A DNA stretch of 64,000 bases from W1P20-047 sp045118335 (GCA_045118335.1 JBGUXY010000034.1:12517-76516); one strand, 5' to 3'. Shown: positions 26,258-36,001, counted from the first letter of the stretch. Program-made: numbers and translations. Notes: generated by a model not told the origin, from the letters alone.

Positions 26258-27679
26258 ATGCTCGAGAGCCTATCCGAAAGACTGCAGGGGATCTTCGGCA
26301 ACCTGCGCGGCAAGGGCAAGCTCACCGAAGAGGACATCAATTCGGCGATGCGCGAGATCCGACTCGCGCTGCTGGAGGCCGACGTAAACTTCAAGGTGGT
26401 CAAAAGCTTCGTCGCGCGCACGAAGGAGCGTTGTCTCGAAGCCGAGGTGCTCGAATCGCTCACGCCTGCCCAAAACGTGGTGAAGGTCGTGCTCGACGAG
26501 CTTACCGGTTTGTTGGGGCAAACCGAGTCGAAGCTGGTCATGGGCGGGCGCATTCCCAATGTGATCATGCTTGTGGGCCTGCAGGGCTCGGGCAAGACCA
26601 CTGCTGCTGCTAAGCTGGCGTACCTGCTCAAGCAGCAGGGTCACAGCCCCCTGCTCGTAGCCTGCGACGTGTACCGTCCGGCTGCAGCCGATCAGCTGCA
26701 GACGCTCGGTGGTGAAATCGGCGTGCGCGTATATCGCCGCGATGGGGGAAACCCCGTGGACATCGCCAAGGAAGGCGTGCGTGATGCCATCGACTCGCTT
26801 CGCGACGTGGTCATCATCGACACGGCAGGCCGTTTGCACGTTGACGAGCAGATGATGCAGGAAGCCGAGGACATAAAGCTCGCCGTGAAACCCGACCAGA
26901 TTCTAATGGTGGTCGACGCCATGACCGGTCAAGACGTGGTGAACGTGGCTGCGGCCTTCGCCGAGCGCGTGGATTTCGACGGCGTCATCATGTCGAAGAT
27001 GGACGGCGACGCCCGTGGTGGCGGTGCCCTGTCCATCCGCGAGGTCACCGGCAAGCCCATCAAGTTCATCAGCTCGGGCGAAAAGCCCGACTCCTTGGAG
27101 GTGTTCCATCCCGATCGCATGGCGAAGCGCATCCTGGGGATGGGCGACGTTATCAGCCTGATCGAAACCGCCTCGAAGATCCGCGAAGACGAGATCGAGG
27201 CGGAAACCGCCGAGCGCATGGCTCGCGCCCAGCTCAACCTCAACGACTTCATCGAGATGAACAAGCAGGTGCGGCGCATGGGCGGTATCTCGAAGCTCGT
27301 GAGCGCACTTCCCGGCGGTGACAAGGCCATGGCGCAGGGTCAGGTCGACATGGGCGCGCTCGACCGCATGGAAAACATCATCTTCTCGATGACGAAGCAG
27401 GAGCGCGAACACCCCGAGATATTAAACGGCAGCAGGCGAGCGCGCATCGCGAAGGGCGCGGGCGTTACCGTCACGGAAGTGAACCAGGTCCTGAAAAAGT
27501 TCAACGAAACCAAGAAGATGATGAAGCAGTTCATGCCCGACGCGGACTTGCACAGCAACAGGAAGGGCAAGAAGGGCAAGAAGGGCAAGCGGCGCCGCTC
27601 GATTCCCGGCATGCCCGGCGGCATGAGCATGGCCGATCTGAAGAAGCTGCAGGAAATGCTGGAGCAGCAGGGTATGTAG
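26258..27679 (+). CDS. ffh: Signal recognition particle protein Ffh
   Basis: This 473-residue SRP GTPase binds signal sequences and SRP RNA. The N domain, the G domain with GLQGSGKTT, DVYRPAAADQL, DTAGRLH and SKMDGDARGG, and a Met-rich M domain with SRRARIAKGAG are all present. The C-terminus has a Lys/Gly run before a Met-rich end (GMPGGMSMADLKKL). It starts 3 nt after ftsY, so receptor and particle are made together. The usual downstream rpsP-rimM-trmD-rplS block is absent here. Confidence 0.96.
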   Translation: MLESLSERLQGIFGNLRGKGKLTEEDINSAMREIRLALLEADVNFKVVKSFVARTKERCLEAEVLESLTPAQNVVKVVLDELTGLLGQTESKLVMGGRIPNVIMLVGLQGSGKTTAAAKLAYLLKQQGHSPLLVACDVYRPAAADQLQTLGGEIGVRVYRRDGGNPVDIAKEGVRDAIDSLRDVVIIDTAGRLHVDEQMMQEAEDIKLAVKPDQILMVVDAMTGQDVVNVAAAFAERVDFDGVIMSKMDGDARGGGALSIREVTGKPIKFISSGEKPDSLEVFHPDRMAKRILGMGDVISLIETASKIREDEIEAETAERMARAQLNLNDFIEMNKQVRRMGGISKLVSALPGGDKAMAQGQVDMGALDRMENIIFSMTKQEREHPEILNGSRRARIAKGAGVTVTEVNQVLKKFNETKKMMKQFMPDADLHSNRKGKKGKKGKRRRSIPGMPGGMSMADLKKLQEMLEQQGM

Positions 27680-27922
27680 CATCCGGCAAACGGGTTTTGG
27701 GCATACGCGAAAGACGTGGCGGGATGCCAGGCGGGCTTGCGAAGGCAAGTGTCGCCTGCGTCCCGCTGCCGTACGAGAGGGAACAAACATAGATTGGCTC
27801 TTTGAGCAGGGAGCAAGGTGCCGAGGCTTTCGTATTGCAAAGCGTGACAGTGTGTCTGGCAAGTGTGGCTTTCTCTGAATCTCCACCCCAGAGCTGGGTC
27901 TATGCCGATGCTTCAAACGTCG
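27680..27922 (+). other. Intergenic region after ffh with a three-step hairpin
   Basis: No gene was recognised between ffh and the tRNA promoter. A 48-nt hairpin at 27719-27766 has three stacked stems (GCGGGA/TCCCGC, CAGGCG/CGCCTG, CTTGC/GCAAG) around a GAAG loop. It has no U-run. It may be a processing or termination structure for the ffh operon. It lacks the conserved GGAAGGNAGCAGC-type loop of SRP RNA. Confidence 0.5.
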
Positions 27923-27951
27923 TTCACATTGGGTTCACAAACGTGTATAAC
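27923..27951 (+). promoter_or_regulatory. Promoter of tRNA-Leu
   Basis: TTCACA at 27923-27928 and TATAAC at 27946-27951 are 17 bp apart, about 75 nt before the tRNA. GTTCACA is repeated 11 bp later, at 27933-27939, inside the spacer. Confidence 0.55.
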
Positions 27952-28024
27952 ACATGCATTTTTTGGTAACATAGCTGTTCGCGTGCCCACAGGCGAGTAT
28001 CGTGTTTCAGGCATGCGCACACAT

Positions 28025-28109
28025 GCGGGTGTGGCGGAATTGGCAGACGCGCCAGATTTAGGTTCTGGTGGGGAAACCCGTGAAGGTTCGAGTCCTTTCA
28101 CCCGCACCA
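28025..28109 (+). tRNA. tRNA-Leu (anticodon UAG)
   Basis: The 85-nt cloverleaf has acceptor arms GCGGGTG (28025-28031) and CACCCGC (28099-28105), discriminator A, and an encoded CCA at 28107-28109. The anticodon stem CCAGA/TCTGG encloses loop TTTAGGT with TAG at 28059-28061. The long variable arm and the GGTTCGAGTCC T-arm fit a class II leucine tRNA reading CUA codons. Confidence 0.96.
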
Positions 28110-28220
28110 GTCGGGCGCACGAGCTCCAAGCCGCGCTCGCGAATGGTGTGCAATGGGAAAAAACGGGCCACGTGCTTTTCGCGGGACCGAGTATAAGACA
28201 GTATTAGATGGAGGAAACAG

Positions 28221-29642
28221 GTGGAAACCACAGTAGAGGCCTTGGAAGGTAACCAGAAAAAGCTCACGGTAACCGTCAGCGCCAAGGAAGTCGACGATCG
28301 CATCCGCAAGCAGTACAAGGACTTTGCGTACAAGTACAACTTCCCAGGATTCCGCAAGGGCAAGGCTCCGCGTCCGGTTATCGACAACATGCTGGGCAAG
28401 CAGGCCGTAGTGGCTTCCGTAACCGACGACATCGTAAACGGGCTTTACCCCGTGGCCATGGACGAGCTGGATCTTATCGCCATGGGCCAGCCCGAAATCG
28501 AGACGAGCACCGACCTGGTCGAGGCCGGCAAGGACTTCTCCTTCACCGCCGTGGTGGAAACCCGTCCCGAATACGAGCTCGACAACTACGATCCCATCAC
28601 GGTCAAGCTGCCCGCCGCCACCGCTACCGATGCCGAGATCGACGCGCAGATCGACGAGCTGCGCGAATACTACTTCGACTTCAAGGACAGCCCGGCCAAC
28701 ACCAAGGTGAAGGCCGATAGCTTCGTCGACATCGCCATGGAGGCAAAAAACGCCGATGGCGAGCCCATCCAGTCTCTGGCAACCGAGTCTCGCCTCTACG
28801 AGCTGGGCCGTGGCTTGTTCCCGGCGGCTTTCGACGAGGCCTTGCTGGGCTTGAAGAAGGGTGACACGAAGACCATCGAGATCGACATGAACGATGAGCC
28901 GTCCACGATTGGCTCCGGTCTACCCGATGCCGGCACCATCACGTTCGATGTCACGATCAACCAGCTGAAGAAGAAGATCCTTCCCGAGGTCGACGACGAG
29001 TGGGCCAAGGAAAAGGCCGGATTCGACGACCTTGCGGCCATGCGCGACATGATTGCCATGAACATCAACATGCAGAAGTCCTCCATGCTCCCGCGCCTGC
29101 GCGAGAACGAGGCCCTGTATGCCTTGCAGGAGCGCCTGCAAGGCGAGGTGCCCGAGGCGCTTGCCGAAGCAGAGGAGCAAAACCTCATCCAGAACTTCTT
29201 CATGCAGATGCAGCAGTCCGGCATGACGCTTGACGCCTACCTGGCACAGTCCGGTCTCACGCCCGAGACCTTCAAAGACGACGTGAAGAAGCAGGCCGCC
29301 GATGTGGTGGCGCAGGACCTGGCTCTCGATGCCTGGGCACGCAAGGCTGGCATCGAGATCACCGATGCCGATATCACCGCCGAATTCGAGCGCTCCGGTG
29401 CCGATGACCCCAAGGGCCTCGAGAAGCAGTGGCGCGAAAACGGCCAGATCGCCATGCTTCGCGCAGGCATCCGTCGCCAGCGCGCCCTGGAGCAGATCCT
29501 GGAAGGCCTGATCGTCGAAGAAATCGGCGATGAAGCCGAGCAGGATGCGCCCGAGGCCGAAGAGGCTCCTGCTGCCGAGGCCGCTCCTGCTGCCGAACAG
29601 GCCCCTGCCGCTGAAGAGGTTGCAGCAGAGGATGCTCAGTAA
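28221..29642 (+). CDS. tig: Trigger factor
   Basis: This 473-residue ribosome-bound chaperone and prolyl isomerase folds nascent chains. The N-terminal ribosome-binding domain has the signature GFRKGKAPRPVI near residue 44. A PPIase-like domain and a long C-terminal chaperone domain follow. The last ~40 residues are an Ala/Glu/Pro tail (repeats of APAAE) not needed for the fold. GTG start with GGAGGAAAC upstream; a nearby ATG at 28208 is out of frame. clpP and clpX follow, the widespread tig-clpP-clpX order. Confidence 0.95.
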   Translation: METTVEALEGNQKKLTVTVSAKEVDDRIRKQYKDFAYKYNFPGFRKGKAPRPVIDNMLGKQAVVASVTDDIVNGLYPVAMDELDLIAMGQPEIETSTDLVEAGKDFSFTAVVETRPEYELDNYDPITVKLPAATATDAEIDAQIDELREYYFDFKDSPANTKVKADSFVDIAMEAKNADGEPIQSLATESRLYELGRGLFPAAFDEALLGLKKGDTKTIEIDMNDEPSTIGSGLPDAGTITFDVTINQLKKKILPEVDDEWAKEKAGFDDLAAMRDMIAMNINMQKSSMLPRLRENEALYALQERLQGEVPEALAEAEEQNLIQNFFMQMQQSGMTLDAYLAQSGLTPETFKDDVKKQAADVVAQDLALDAWARKAGIEITDADITAEFERSGADDPKGLEKQWRENGQIAMLRAGIRRQRALEQILEGLIVEEIGDEAEQDAPEAEEAPAAEAAPAAEQAPAAEEVAAEDAQ

Positions 29643-29760
29643 CGGCACGAAAACAACTCGGTGAACAATGGCGGGTTGGTGGCGATTGCGCTACCGACCC
29701 GCTTGCCGTTTCGTTTAACCTGGAGCGCAAACGTTTCCAAGCAGAACCGGAAGGATTCGC

Positions 29761-30366
29761 ATGAACAGATTCGAAACCAAAGACGCCCTGATTCCCTATG
29801 TCATCGAGCAGAGCCCGCGTGGCGAGCGCAGCTACGACATCTACTCGCGCCTGCTCAACGAGCGCATCGTCTTCCTTGGCGAAGCCATCGACGACGCAGT
29901 TGCAAACTCCGTGGTCGCACAGTTGCTGCACCTCGAGTCCGCCGACCCCGACAAGGACATCTCGCTCTACATCAACAGTCCCGGTGGGTCGGTGACGGCG
30001 GGCTTGGCCATCCTCGACACGATGAACTACATCCGCTGCGACGTGAGCACCATCTGCATCGGCGAGTGCGCGTCGATGGCCGCCGTGCTCCTGAGCGCTG
30101 GCACGCCTGGCAAGCGCTTCTGCCTGCCCAACTCCATGGTGCTCATCCACCAGCCTTCGGGTGGCGCTCAGGGCCAGCAGACGGAAATCCAGATCGTGGC
30201 CGACTTCATGCTCAAGACCCGCGAGCGCCTCAACCGCATCCTGGCCGAGAACACCGGTCAGAGCCTCGAAGACATCCAGCGCGACACCGAGCGCGATAAC
30301 TACATGACCGCCGAGCAGGCGCTCGAATACGGTCTGATCGACAAGGTGGTCTCGAAGCGCGACTAG
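29761..30366 (+). CDS. clpP: ATP-dependent Clp protease proteolytic subunit
   Basis: This 201-residue serine peptidase forms the ClpP barrel fed by ClpX. The catalytic triad is Ser105 (GECASMAAV), His130 (VLIHQP) and Asp179 (DTERDN). INSPGGSVTAG and MTAEQALEYGLIDKV are also typical. The Ser motif has Glu-Cys where GQAAS is common. GGAAGGATTCGC precedes the ATG. Only one clpP is seen in the window. Confidence 0.96.
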   Translation: MNRFETKDALIPYVIEQSPRGERSYDIYSRLLNERIVFLGEAIDDAVANSVVAQLLHLESADPDKDISLYINSPGGSVTAGLAILDTMNYIRCDVSTICIGECASMAAVLLSAGTPGKRFCLPNSMVLIHQPSGGAQGQQTEIQIVADFMLKTRERLNRILAENTGQSLEDIQRDTERDNYMTAEQALEYGLIDKVVSKRD

Positions 30367-30420
30367 ACTTGCGCCCGAGTTCCGCCTACACGTTTCCTCC
30401 TTAGAGACAAAAGGCAGCTG

Positions 30421-31743
30421 ATGGATAAAAACAATGCCGAAAACTACCGATGCTCCTTCTGCGGCAAGTCCGGTGACCAGGTCAATGCCCTGGTAAGCGG
30501 ACCCAACGGCATCTACATCTGCGATGAGTGCATATCGATATGCGCAGAGGCCATGATGCGAGATATGGGCCGGCACCTACGCAACGACTACGCCGACTTC
30601 GACTCGATGCCCATGCCGCCTATGCCGCAGCGCGAAGACGAGCTCAGCCCCGAAGAGATTCTGGGAAACCTTCCCACGCCCCATGAGCTCTACCAGAGCC
30701 TAAGCGATTACGTCATTGGCCAGGAAGATGCCAAGCGCGCCCTTTCGGTGGCCGTGTACAACCACTACAAGCGCATACAGATCGGCGCGCAGGCCGTGGA
30801 AGACGACGTCGAGATCGCCAAGAGCAACATCATGCTTCTCGGCCCGACCGGTTCGGGCAAAACGCTGCTCGCGCAGACGCTGGCGCGCACGTTGCGGGTC
30901 CCGTTCGCGATTGCGGACGCCACCACGCTCACCGAGGCGGGATACGTCGGCGAGGACGTCGAGAATATCCTCCTCAAGCTCATCACGGCAGCCGACTTCG
31001 ACATCCCGCGTGCCGAGATCGGCATCATCTACATCGACGAGATCGACAAGATAGCGCGGAAGAGCGAAAGCGTTTCGATTACGCGCGACGTATCGGGCGA
31101 AGGCGTGCAACAGGCGCTGCTGAAGATCGTCGAAGGCTGCGAGGCCAGCGTGCCGCCGCAGGGTGGGCGCAAGCATCCCCAACAAGAGCTCATCCACATC
31201 GACACCACCAACATACTGTTTATCGTGGGTGGCGCTTTCGTCGGGTTGCCGGAAATCGTGGCTGAGCGCGTGGGCAAGAAGGGCATCGGATTCAATTCCG
31301 ACCTGCCCCAAAGCGACGCCCAGCAGGAAAGCGAGCTGCTGGCGCAGGTTCTGCCCGAAGACCTCACGAAATTCGGCATGATCCCCGAATTCATCGGGCG
31401 CATCCCCGTAGTCACGAGCCTGCGCGAGCTCACCGAAGATGAGCTTGCCCATATCCTCGTGGAGCCGAAGAACGCGCTGGTCAAGCAGTATCGGCGCATG
31501 TTCGAGTTCGAGGACTGCGAGCTGGTGGTGAAAGACGAGGCGCTCCAGGCGATTGCGAAGATGGCCATAGCCCAGAAAACGGGTGCGCGTGGCCTGCGGT
31601 CCATCTGCGAGAAGGTGCTGCTCGACGTGATGTACGATCTGCCCGAATACCACGAGCCGACGCGGGTGATGGTGCGGGCAAGCGACATCGAGGGTAAAAC
31701 GAAGCCCCAGATCAAGGCGCGACCGGCGCGCAAGTTGGCCTAA
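30421..31743 (+). CDS. clpX: ATP-dependent Clp protease ATP-binding subunit ClpX
   Basis: This 440-residue AAA+ unfoldase selects substrates for ClpP, including ssrA-tagged proteins from trans-translation. The N-terminal zinc domain has CSFCGKSGDQV and CDECISIC. The AAA+ core carries GPTGSGKTLLAQTL, the VGEDVENIL segment and the IYIDEIDKIARK Walker B. It ends with the usual C-terminal sub-domain. It lies 54 nt after clpP, probably in the same transcript. Confidence 0.96.
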   Translation: MDKNNAENYRCSFCGKSGDQVNALVSGPNGIYICDECISICAEAMMRDMGRHLRNDYADFDSMPMPPMPQREDELSPEEILGNLPTPHELYQSLSDYVIGQEDAKRALSVAVYNHYKRIQIGAQAVEDDVEIAKSNIMLLGPTGSGKTLLAQTLARTLRVPFAIADATTLTEAGYVGEDVENILLKLITAADFDIPRAEIGIIYIDEIDKIARKSESVSITRDVSGEGVQQALLKIVEGCEASVPPQGGRKHPQQELIHIDTTNILFIVGGAFVGLPEIVAERVGKKGIGFNSDLPQSDAQQESELLAQVLPEDLTKFGMIPEFIGRIPVVTSLRELTEDELAHILVEPKNALVKQYRRMFEFEDCELVVKDEALQAIAKMAIAQKTGARGLRSICEKVLLDVMYDLPEYHEPTRVMVRASDIEGKTKPQIKARPARKLA

Positions 31744-31826
31744 GGGCCCGATTGGGAAACATTGCAAGCGTGGCGGAAGGGGCACGCTTGCCGCGACTAT
31801 GCATGACGCTAGGGAAGGCGAACGAA

Positions 31827-34493
31827 ATGGCAGAGAAGAAAAAGGTCGATTACGATTTCGCGGTGCACGAGGTGCCCCTGTTCCAGGCCTGGAACGCGGG
31901 CGGGTATTTCAGGCGCTCGCCTGGGTTTGGCAAGTACGGCAACCAGAGTTACACCATCGTGATTCCGCCTCCCAACATCACGGGCATGCTGCACATGGGG
32001 CACGCCCTCAACGACACTATCCAAGACACCTGCATACGCCACGCCCGCATGCAAGGTTACCGTACGCGCTGGGTGCTCGGCACCGACCACGCTGGCATCG
32101 CCACGCAGACGAAGGTCGACAAGAAGCTTGCCGAAGAGGGCATCAGCCGCCTGGAAATCGGTCGCGAGAAGTTCTTGGAAGCTTGCTGGGAATGGCGGCG
32201 CGACTATGGCACCACGATCGTGGAGCAGATCAAGGGGATGGGCTGTTCTTGCGACTACGACGACGAGCATTTCACCCTCGACCCCGACTATGTCGACGGC
32301 GTTCGTCGCCTGTTCGTGGAATGGTATCGCGACGACCTTATCTACAAGGGCAAGCGCATCGTGAACTGGTGCCCGCATTGCACCACCGCCATCGCCGACG
32401 ACGAAGCCGAATATGTCGATGAAGTCGGCCATCTGTGGCATCTGCGCTATCCGCTGGTCGAGCCCGTCGACGGGCAGGAATACATCGTGGTGGCCACGAC
32501 GCGTCCCGAAACCATGCTTGGCGACACCGGCGTTGCCGTGAGCCCCAAGGACCCTGACAAGAAGAAGTTCGTGGGCAAGAAGGTGCTTTTGCCCATCGTG
32601 AACCGCGAGATCGAGATATTCGAGGACTTCCACGTCGATGCTGGTTTCGGCACGGGGTTCGTGAAGGTAACTCCCGCGCATGACCCCAACGACTGGGCGA
32701 TGGGCGAGACGCATGGTCTCGAGAAGATCAACATCTTCGACGAAACCGCGCACGTGGTCGAGGGCTACGGCCCGTATTCGGGAATGGACCGCGACGAGGC
32801 GCGTGACGCCGTCGTGGCCGAGTTCGAGCGACTGGGCCTGCTCGACCGCATCGAGGACCATGCCCATTCCGTGATGACCTGCTACCGCTGCCACACCAAG
32901 CTCGAGCCCTGGCTTTCCGAGCAGTGGTTCGTGGCGGTCGAGCGTCTGAAGAAGGACGCTGCCCGCGTGGTGGAGGACGGCACAATCCAGTTCCACCCGG
33001 CGCGCTGGAAGCAGGTCTACCTCGACTGGCTGGCAAACCTGAAGGACTGGTGCATCAGCCGCCAGCTTTGGTGGGGGCATCGCATCCCGATGTTTTACTG
33101 CGACGAGTGTGGTTGGGAAGACGCGAGCGTGGAAGAGGTGCACACCTGCCCGAAGTGCGGTGCGGTCGTGCGCCAAGACGAAGACGTGCTCGACACGTGG
33201 TTCTCGAGCCAGCTGTGGCCCTTCGCCACGATGGGTTGGACGCGTGATGGCGTCGACGCTCCCGAGCTCAAGCATGCCTATCCCACCCAGGTGCTCTCTA
33301 CGGCCCGCGACATCATGGGCCTGTGGGTTGCGCGCATGGTGATGGCGGGCATGTACTGCTGCGGTGACATTCCCTTCCAGCATGTGATCATTCATCCGAC
33401 GGTGATGGGAGCCGATGGCAAGCCCATGTCGAAGAGTCGCGGCAACGGGGTCGACCCTCTGCAGCTGATGAAGGACTACGGAGCCGACGGCATGAGGTTT
33501 GGCCTGCTCATGCAGGTCACGGGTGCCCAGGACCTGCGTTTTGACGAAGACAAGCTCGTAAGCAGCCGCAACTTCGCCAACAAGATCCGCAATGCAGCAC
33601 GCTTCGTGAACATGAACCTTGATGGCTTTGATCAGGGCGCACCCGAGCCCACCACGCTTGCCGACCGCTGGATCTTCAGCAGGCTTGCCCGACTGGTGGA
33701 ACACGTCGATACCGCCTTGGACCGCTTCGAGTTCTCTGAGGTCACCCGCGAGCTCTACTCGTTTTTCTGGAACGAGTTCTGCGACTGGTACATCGAGTTT
33801 TCCAAGAGCCGCTTGCAGGGCGTTGATGCCGCAGATAGACTGCAGTGCCAGCGCAACCTCGTGTTCGTGCTCGACCAGGCGCTTCGCCTGCTGCATCCCA
33901 TCATGCCCTTCGTCACCGAAGAGATCTACCAGGACCTTCCCACAGAAAAAGAGCAGCCCTACCTCATCGCTGCCAGGTGGCCGGATGCGCAAGAACTCGC
34001 GTGCTATCTGGACGAGGAAGCCGAACGCACCATCACCATGGTCACCGACACGGTCACGGCTGTGCGCGGATCGCGTTCGCGTTATGGAATATCGCCGAAA
34101 CAGAAGATGGATGCTGTGGTGAAGACCGAAAGCGATCAGGATGCCGACCTGCTGCAGGCGCAGGCTCCGCTCATCTTGGGAATGGCGAACCTCTCCAGCC
34201 TGAGTGCGAGCGCAGAGGCCGTCAAGCCGCCCGAGTCGAGCGTGACGCTCTCGAGCGGGCTGGAAATCTACGTGCCGCTCACCGGCTTGGTGGATTTCGA
34301 TGCCGAGCGGGCTCGGTTGCGCAAGGAGCTCAAGGGTTTGGAAGGCGATGTGGCGAAGTTTTCGAAGAAGCTATCCAATCCCGGGTTCCTCTCGAAGGCC
34401 GCACCCGAGATTATCGAGAAGGACCGTGTTAAGCTCGCCGACTTCACCGCGAAGCTCGAGCGTGTGAAAGCCCAGCTCGCGGAATTAGAGTGA
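31827..34493 (+). CDS. valS: Valyl-tRNA synthetase
   Basis: This 888-residue class I synthetase charges tRNA-Val. The HIGH-type motif is PPPNITGMLHMGHALN, and the KMSKS-type motif reads GKPMSKSRGNGVDP. The editing domain (TTRPETMLGDTGVAV), an anticodon domain and a C-terminal coiled-coil arm (ARLRKELKGLEGDVAKF) are present. I chose the ATG at 31827, with AGGGAAGG about 8 nt upstream; in-frame codons at 31752 and 31803 would add unconserved residues. No T-box leader is seen in the 83-nt gap after clpX. Confidence 0.95.
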   Translation: MAEKKKVDYDFAVHEVPLFQAWNAGGYFRRSPGFGKYGNQSYTIVIPPPNITGMLHMGHALNDTIQDTCIRHARMQGYRTRWVLGTDHAGIATQTKVDKKLAEEGISRLEIGREKFLEACWEWRRDYGTTIVEQIKGMGCSCDYDDEHFTLDPDYVDGVRRLFVEWYRDDLIYKGKRIVNWCPHCTTAIADDEAEYVDEVGHLWHLRYPLVEPVDGQEYIVVATTRPETMLGDTGVAVSPKDPDKKKFVGKKVLLPIVNREIEIFEDFHVDAGFGTGFVKVTPAHDPNDWAMGETHGLEKINIFDETAHVVEGYGPYSGMDRDEARDAVVAEFERLGLLDRIEDHAHSVMTCYRCHTKLEPWLSEQWFVAVERLKKDAARVVEDGTIQFHPARWKQVYLDWLANLKDWCISRQLWWGHRIPMFYCDECGWEDASVEEVHTCPKCGAVVRQDEDVLDTWFSSQLWPFATMGWTRDGVDAPELKHAYPTQVLSTARDIMGLWVARMVMAGMYCCGDIPFQHVIIHPTVMGADGKPMSKSRGNGVDPLQLMKDYGADGMRFGLLMQVTGAQDLRFDEDKLVSSRNFANKIRNAARFVNMNLDGFDQGAPEPTTLADRWIFSRLARLVEHVDTALDRFEFSEVTRELYSFFWNEFCDWYIEFSKSRLQGVDAADRLQCQRNLVFVLDQALRLLHPIMPFVTEEIYQDLPTEKEQPYLIAARWPDAQELACYLDEEAERTITMVTDTVTAVRGSRSRYGISPKQKMDAVVKTESDQDADLLQAQAPLILGMANLSSLSASAEAVKPPESSVTLSSGLEIYVPLTGLVDFDAERARLRKELKGLEGDVAKFSKKLSNPGFLSKAAPEIIEKDRVKLADFTAKLERVKAQLAELE

Positions 34494-34517
34494 TGATTCG
34501 GAATAGCGCTTGTCTTT

Positions 34518-34526
34518 TGCTACAAT
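34518..34526 (+). promoter_or_regulatory. Candidate extended -10 promoter after valS
   Basis: TGC-TACAAT at 34518-34526 forms an extended -10 about 65 nt before the membrane zinc-ribbon gene. A second candidate, TAGGAT at 34530-34535, has TTGTCT 14 bp upstream. Confidence 0.4.
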
Positions 34527-34591
34527 ACCTAGGATGCGCATACCGCGCATGCTGAATGGGCAATGGTGCCGATTGAAGTTAAGGATTGACC

Positions 34592-35038
34592 ATGAGTGAA
34601 TTGATGTCGCAAATCATCACGCCGGAAGTGCAGCAGGCGTTCTCCACGTTCGTGATGCTTTGCGCTGTGCTGTACGTGTTGGTTGTCGTATGGGTGGCTC
34701 GCGATGCTTATCAGCGTGGGACCCTGTGGTGGCTGTGGGCCATCATCGCGCTCATCCCGGTGGTGGGCCTGATTGCCTACGTGCTGCTCCGTCCATCTTT
34801 GCTGCGCGTCGACCGCGACGAGCAAGAGCTTGAAATCGCATTGAAGCAACGACAACTCATGCGGTATGGCGAATGTGCGACGTGCGGGTATCCTGTCGAA
34901 TCCGATTACGTGGTGTGCCCCAACTGCCACCAGCGTCTGAAGAACGTCTGCAGCAACTGCAGCAAGGCGCTCGACCCCGCTTGGACCGTATGCCCCTATT
35001 GCGCCACCTCGGTTGGAACCCGTTCCCGCAACCGGTAG
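34592..35038 (+). CDS. Two-helix membrane protein with double zinc ribbon
   Basis: This 148-residue protein begins with two transmembrane helices separated by a short loop (ARDAYQRGTLWW), resembling the PLDc_N membrane module. A cytoplasmic double zinc ribbon follows: CATC with CPNC, then CSNC with CPYC. The arrangement suggests a membrane-anchored zinc-binding adaptor, but the function is unknown. AAGGA at 34581-34585 precedes the ATG. A UUCG-capped hairpin follows the stop. Confidence 0.82.
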   Translation: MSELMSQIITPEVQQAFSTFVMLCAVLYVLVVVWVARDAYQRGTLWWLWAIIALIPVVGLIAYVLLRPSLLRVDRDEQELEIALKQRQLMRYGECATCGYPVESDYVVCPNCHQRLKNVCSNCSKALDPAWTVCPYCATSVGTRSRNR

Positions 35039-35076
35039 CATCTGGGTGAATAGCCCGATTGACATAGCATGAATCA

Positions 35077-35100
35077 AGGAGCGTCCTTCGGGGCGCTCCT
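35077..35100 (+). terminator. UUCG-tetraloop hairpin
   Basis: A 10-bp stem (AGGAGCGTCC with GGGCGCTCCT, one G-U pair) capped by TTCG lies 39 nt after the stop. It has no U-run, so it is either an RNA-end-stabilising hairpin or a weak terminator. Confidence 0.55.
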
Positions 35101-35257
35101 CTCCATGATGAGACAATAAGAGCAGCTAAGGCAGTTGACTGGCTCATCCATGATACGCCACGGCTTTGGACGCAGTCGGCGAAGATGGCAGTCTGGTAGC
35201 TTTGCAACAGCGCTGCACGACAGGGGCACTTCCTTGCCGTAGTCTTTTGTGCAGCGA

Positions 35258-36001
35258 TTAGATCAGGCTGTGTTGGCAGGCGTCGCGGAAGCCGGTGAAC
35301 AGCGGACGGCAGTTGTCCAAGTACTCGGGATGCCACTGCACGCCGATGTAGAAGCGGCGCGATGGGTCTTCGCAGCCTTCGTAGATGCCGTCTGCGCTGA
35401 TGGCGTTGATGTAGATGCCGGGAGCGGGACGCAGGATTGCCTGGTGGTGCATGGAATTGGTATTGAGCACCCAGTCGATGTCGTCGATATGGCGGTTTTC
35501 GGCGCCGAAGAGCAAGTCGAACAGCTGCGTCTCGGGCTGGATGTGCACGATTTCCTTGCGGATGGTATAGGGCTTTTCCTGAAGGTGGTTGTGATTCGTA
35601 TGGCCATGTGCAATCAAATCGCTGATGAGCGTGCCACCCAACGCCACGTTCATCACCTGGTTGCCGCGGCATATGCCGAGCGTGGGCAGGTTGTAGGCAT
35701 GTGCCCGACGGGCCAGCTGCAGCTCGCACAAATCGCGCTCGGGGTTGAGGTCCACATACTGCACGTTGGGATCGAGGGATGCCCCATAATGGCAGGGATG
35801 CACGTCGCCACCGCCGATGAGCACCAACCCGTCGAGTTTAGACAGCCGCGATTCGATTTCGACGAAGTCGGATGTGTTGGTGAGCAGCACGGGCACGAGG
35901 CCGGTTTCGCGCAACACGTCTATGTAGGGACGTTCGTTCTCGTTCAGCTCGGCGAAATTGTCGGTATGGGTTGTTACTCCTACGAAAAGCACGCGGGTCA
36001 C
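35258..36001 (-). CDS. Class I glutamine amidotransferase-like gamma-glutamyl hydrolase (peptidase C26)
   Basis: This 247-residue protein has the C26 fold, whose members cleave gamma-glutamyl amide bonds, for example in gamma-glutamyl-GABA or polyamine catabolism. The nucleophile is Cys111 in GICRGNQ, and the His224/Glu226 pair lies in GVQWHPE. GLVLIGGGDVHPCHYG is the typical oxyanion-side segment. The GTG start at 36001 follows GAAGGA. It is a lone minus-strand gene among plus-strand genes. The substrate cannot be told from sequence. Confidence 0.85.
   Translation of the reverse strand: MTRVLFVGVTTHTDNFAELNENERPYIDVLRETGLVPVLLTNTSDFVEIESRLSKLDGLVLIGGGDVHPCHYGASLDPNVQYVDLNPERDLCELQLARRAHAYNLPTLGICRGNQVMNVALGGTLISDLIAHGHTNHNHLQEKPYTIRKEIVHIQPETQLFDLLFGAENRHIDDIDWVLNTNSMHHQAILRPAPGIYINAISADGIYEGCEDPSRRFYIGVQWHPEYLDNCRPLFTGFRDACQHSLI

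Noticed and set aside
27719..27766. SRP RNA gene next to ffh
   Set aside because: The conserved SRP RNA loop motif is absent.
31744..31826. T-box leader before valS
   Set aside because: Only 83 nt, with no T-box core or terminator.
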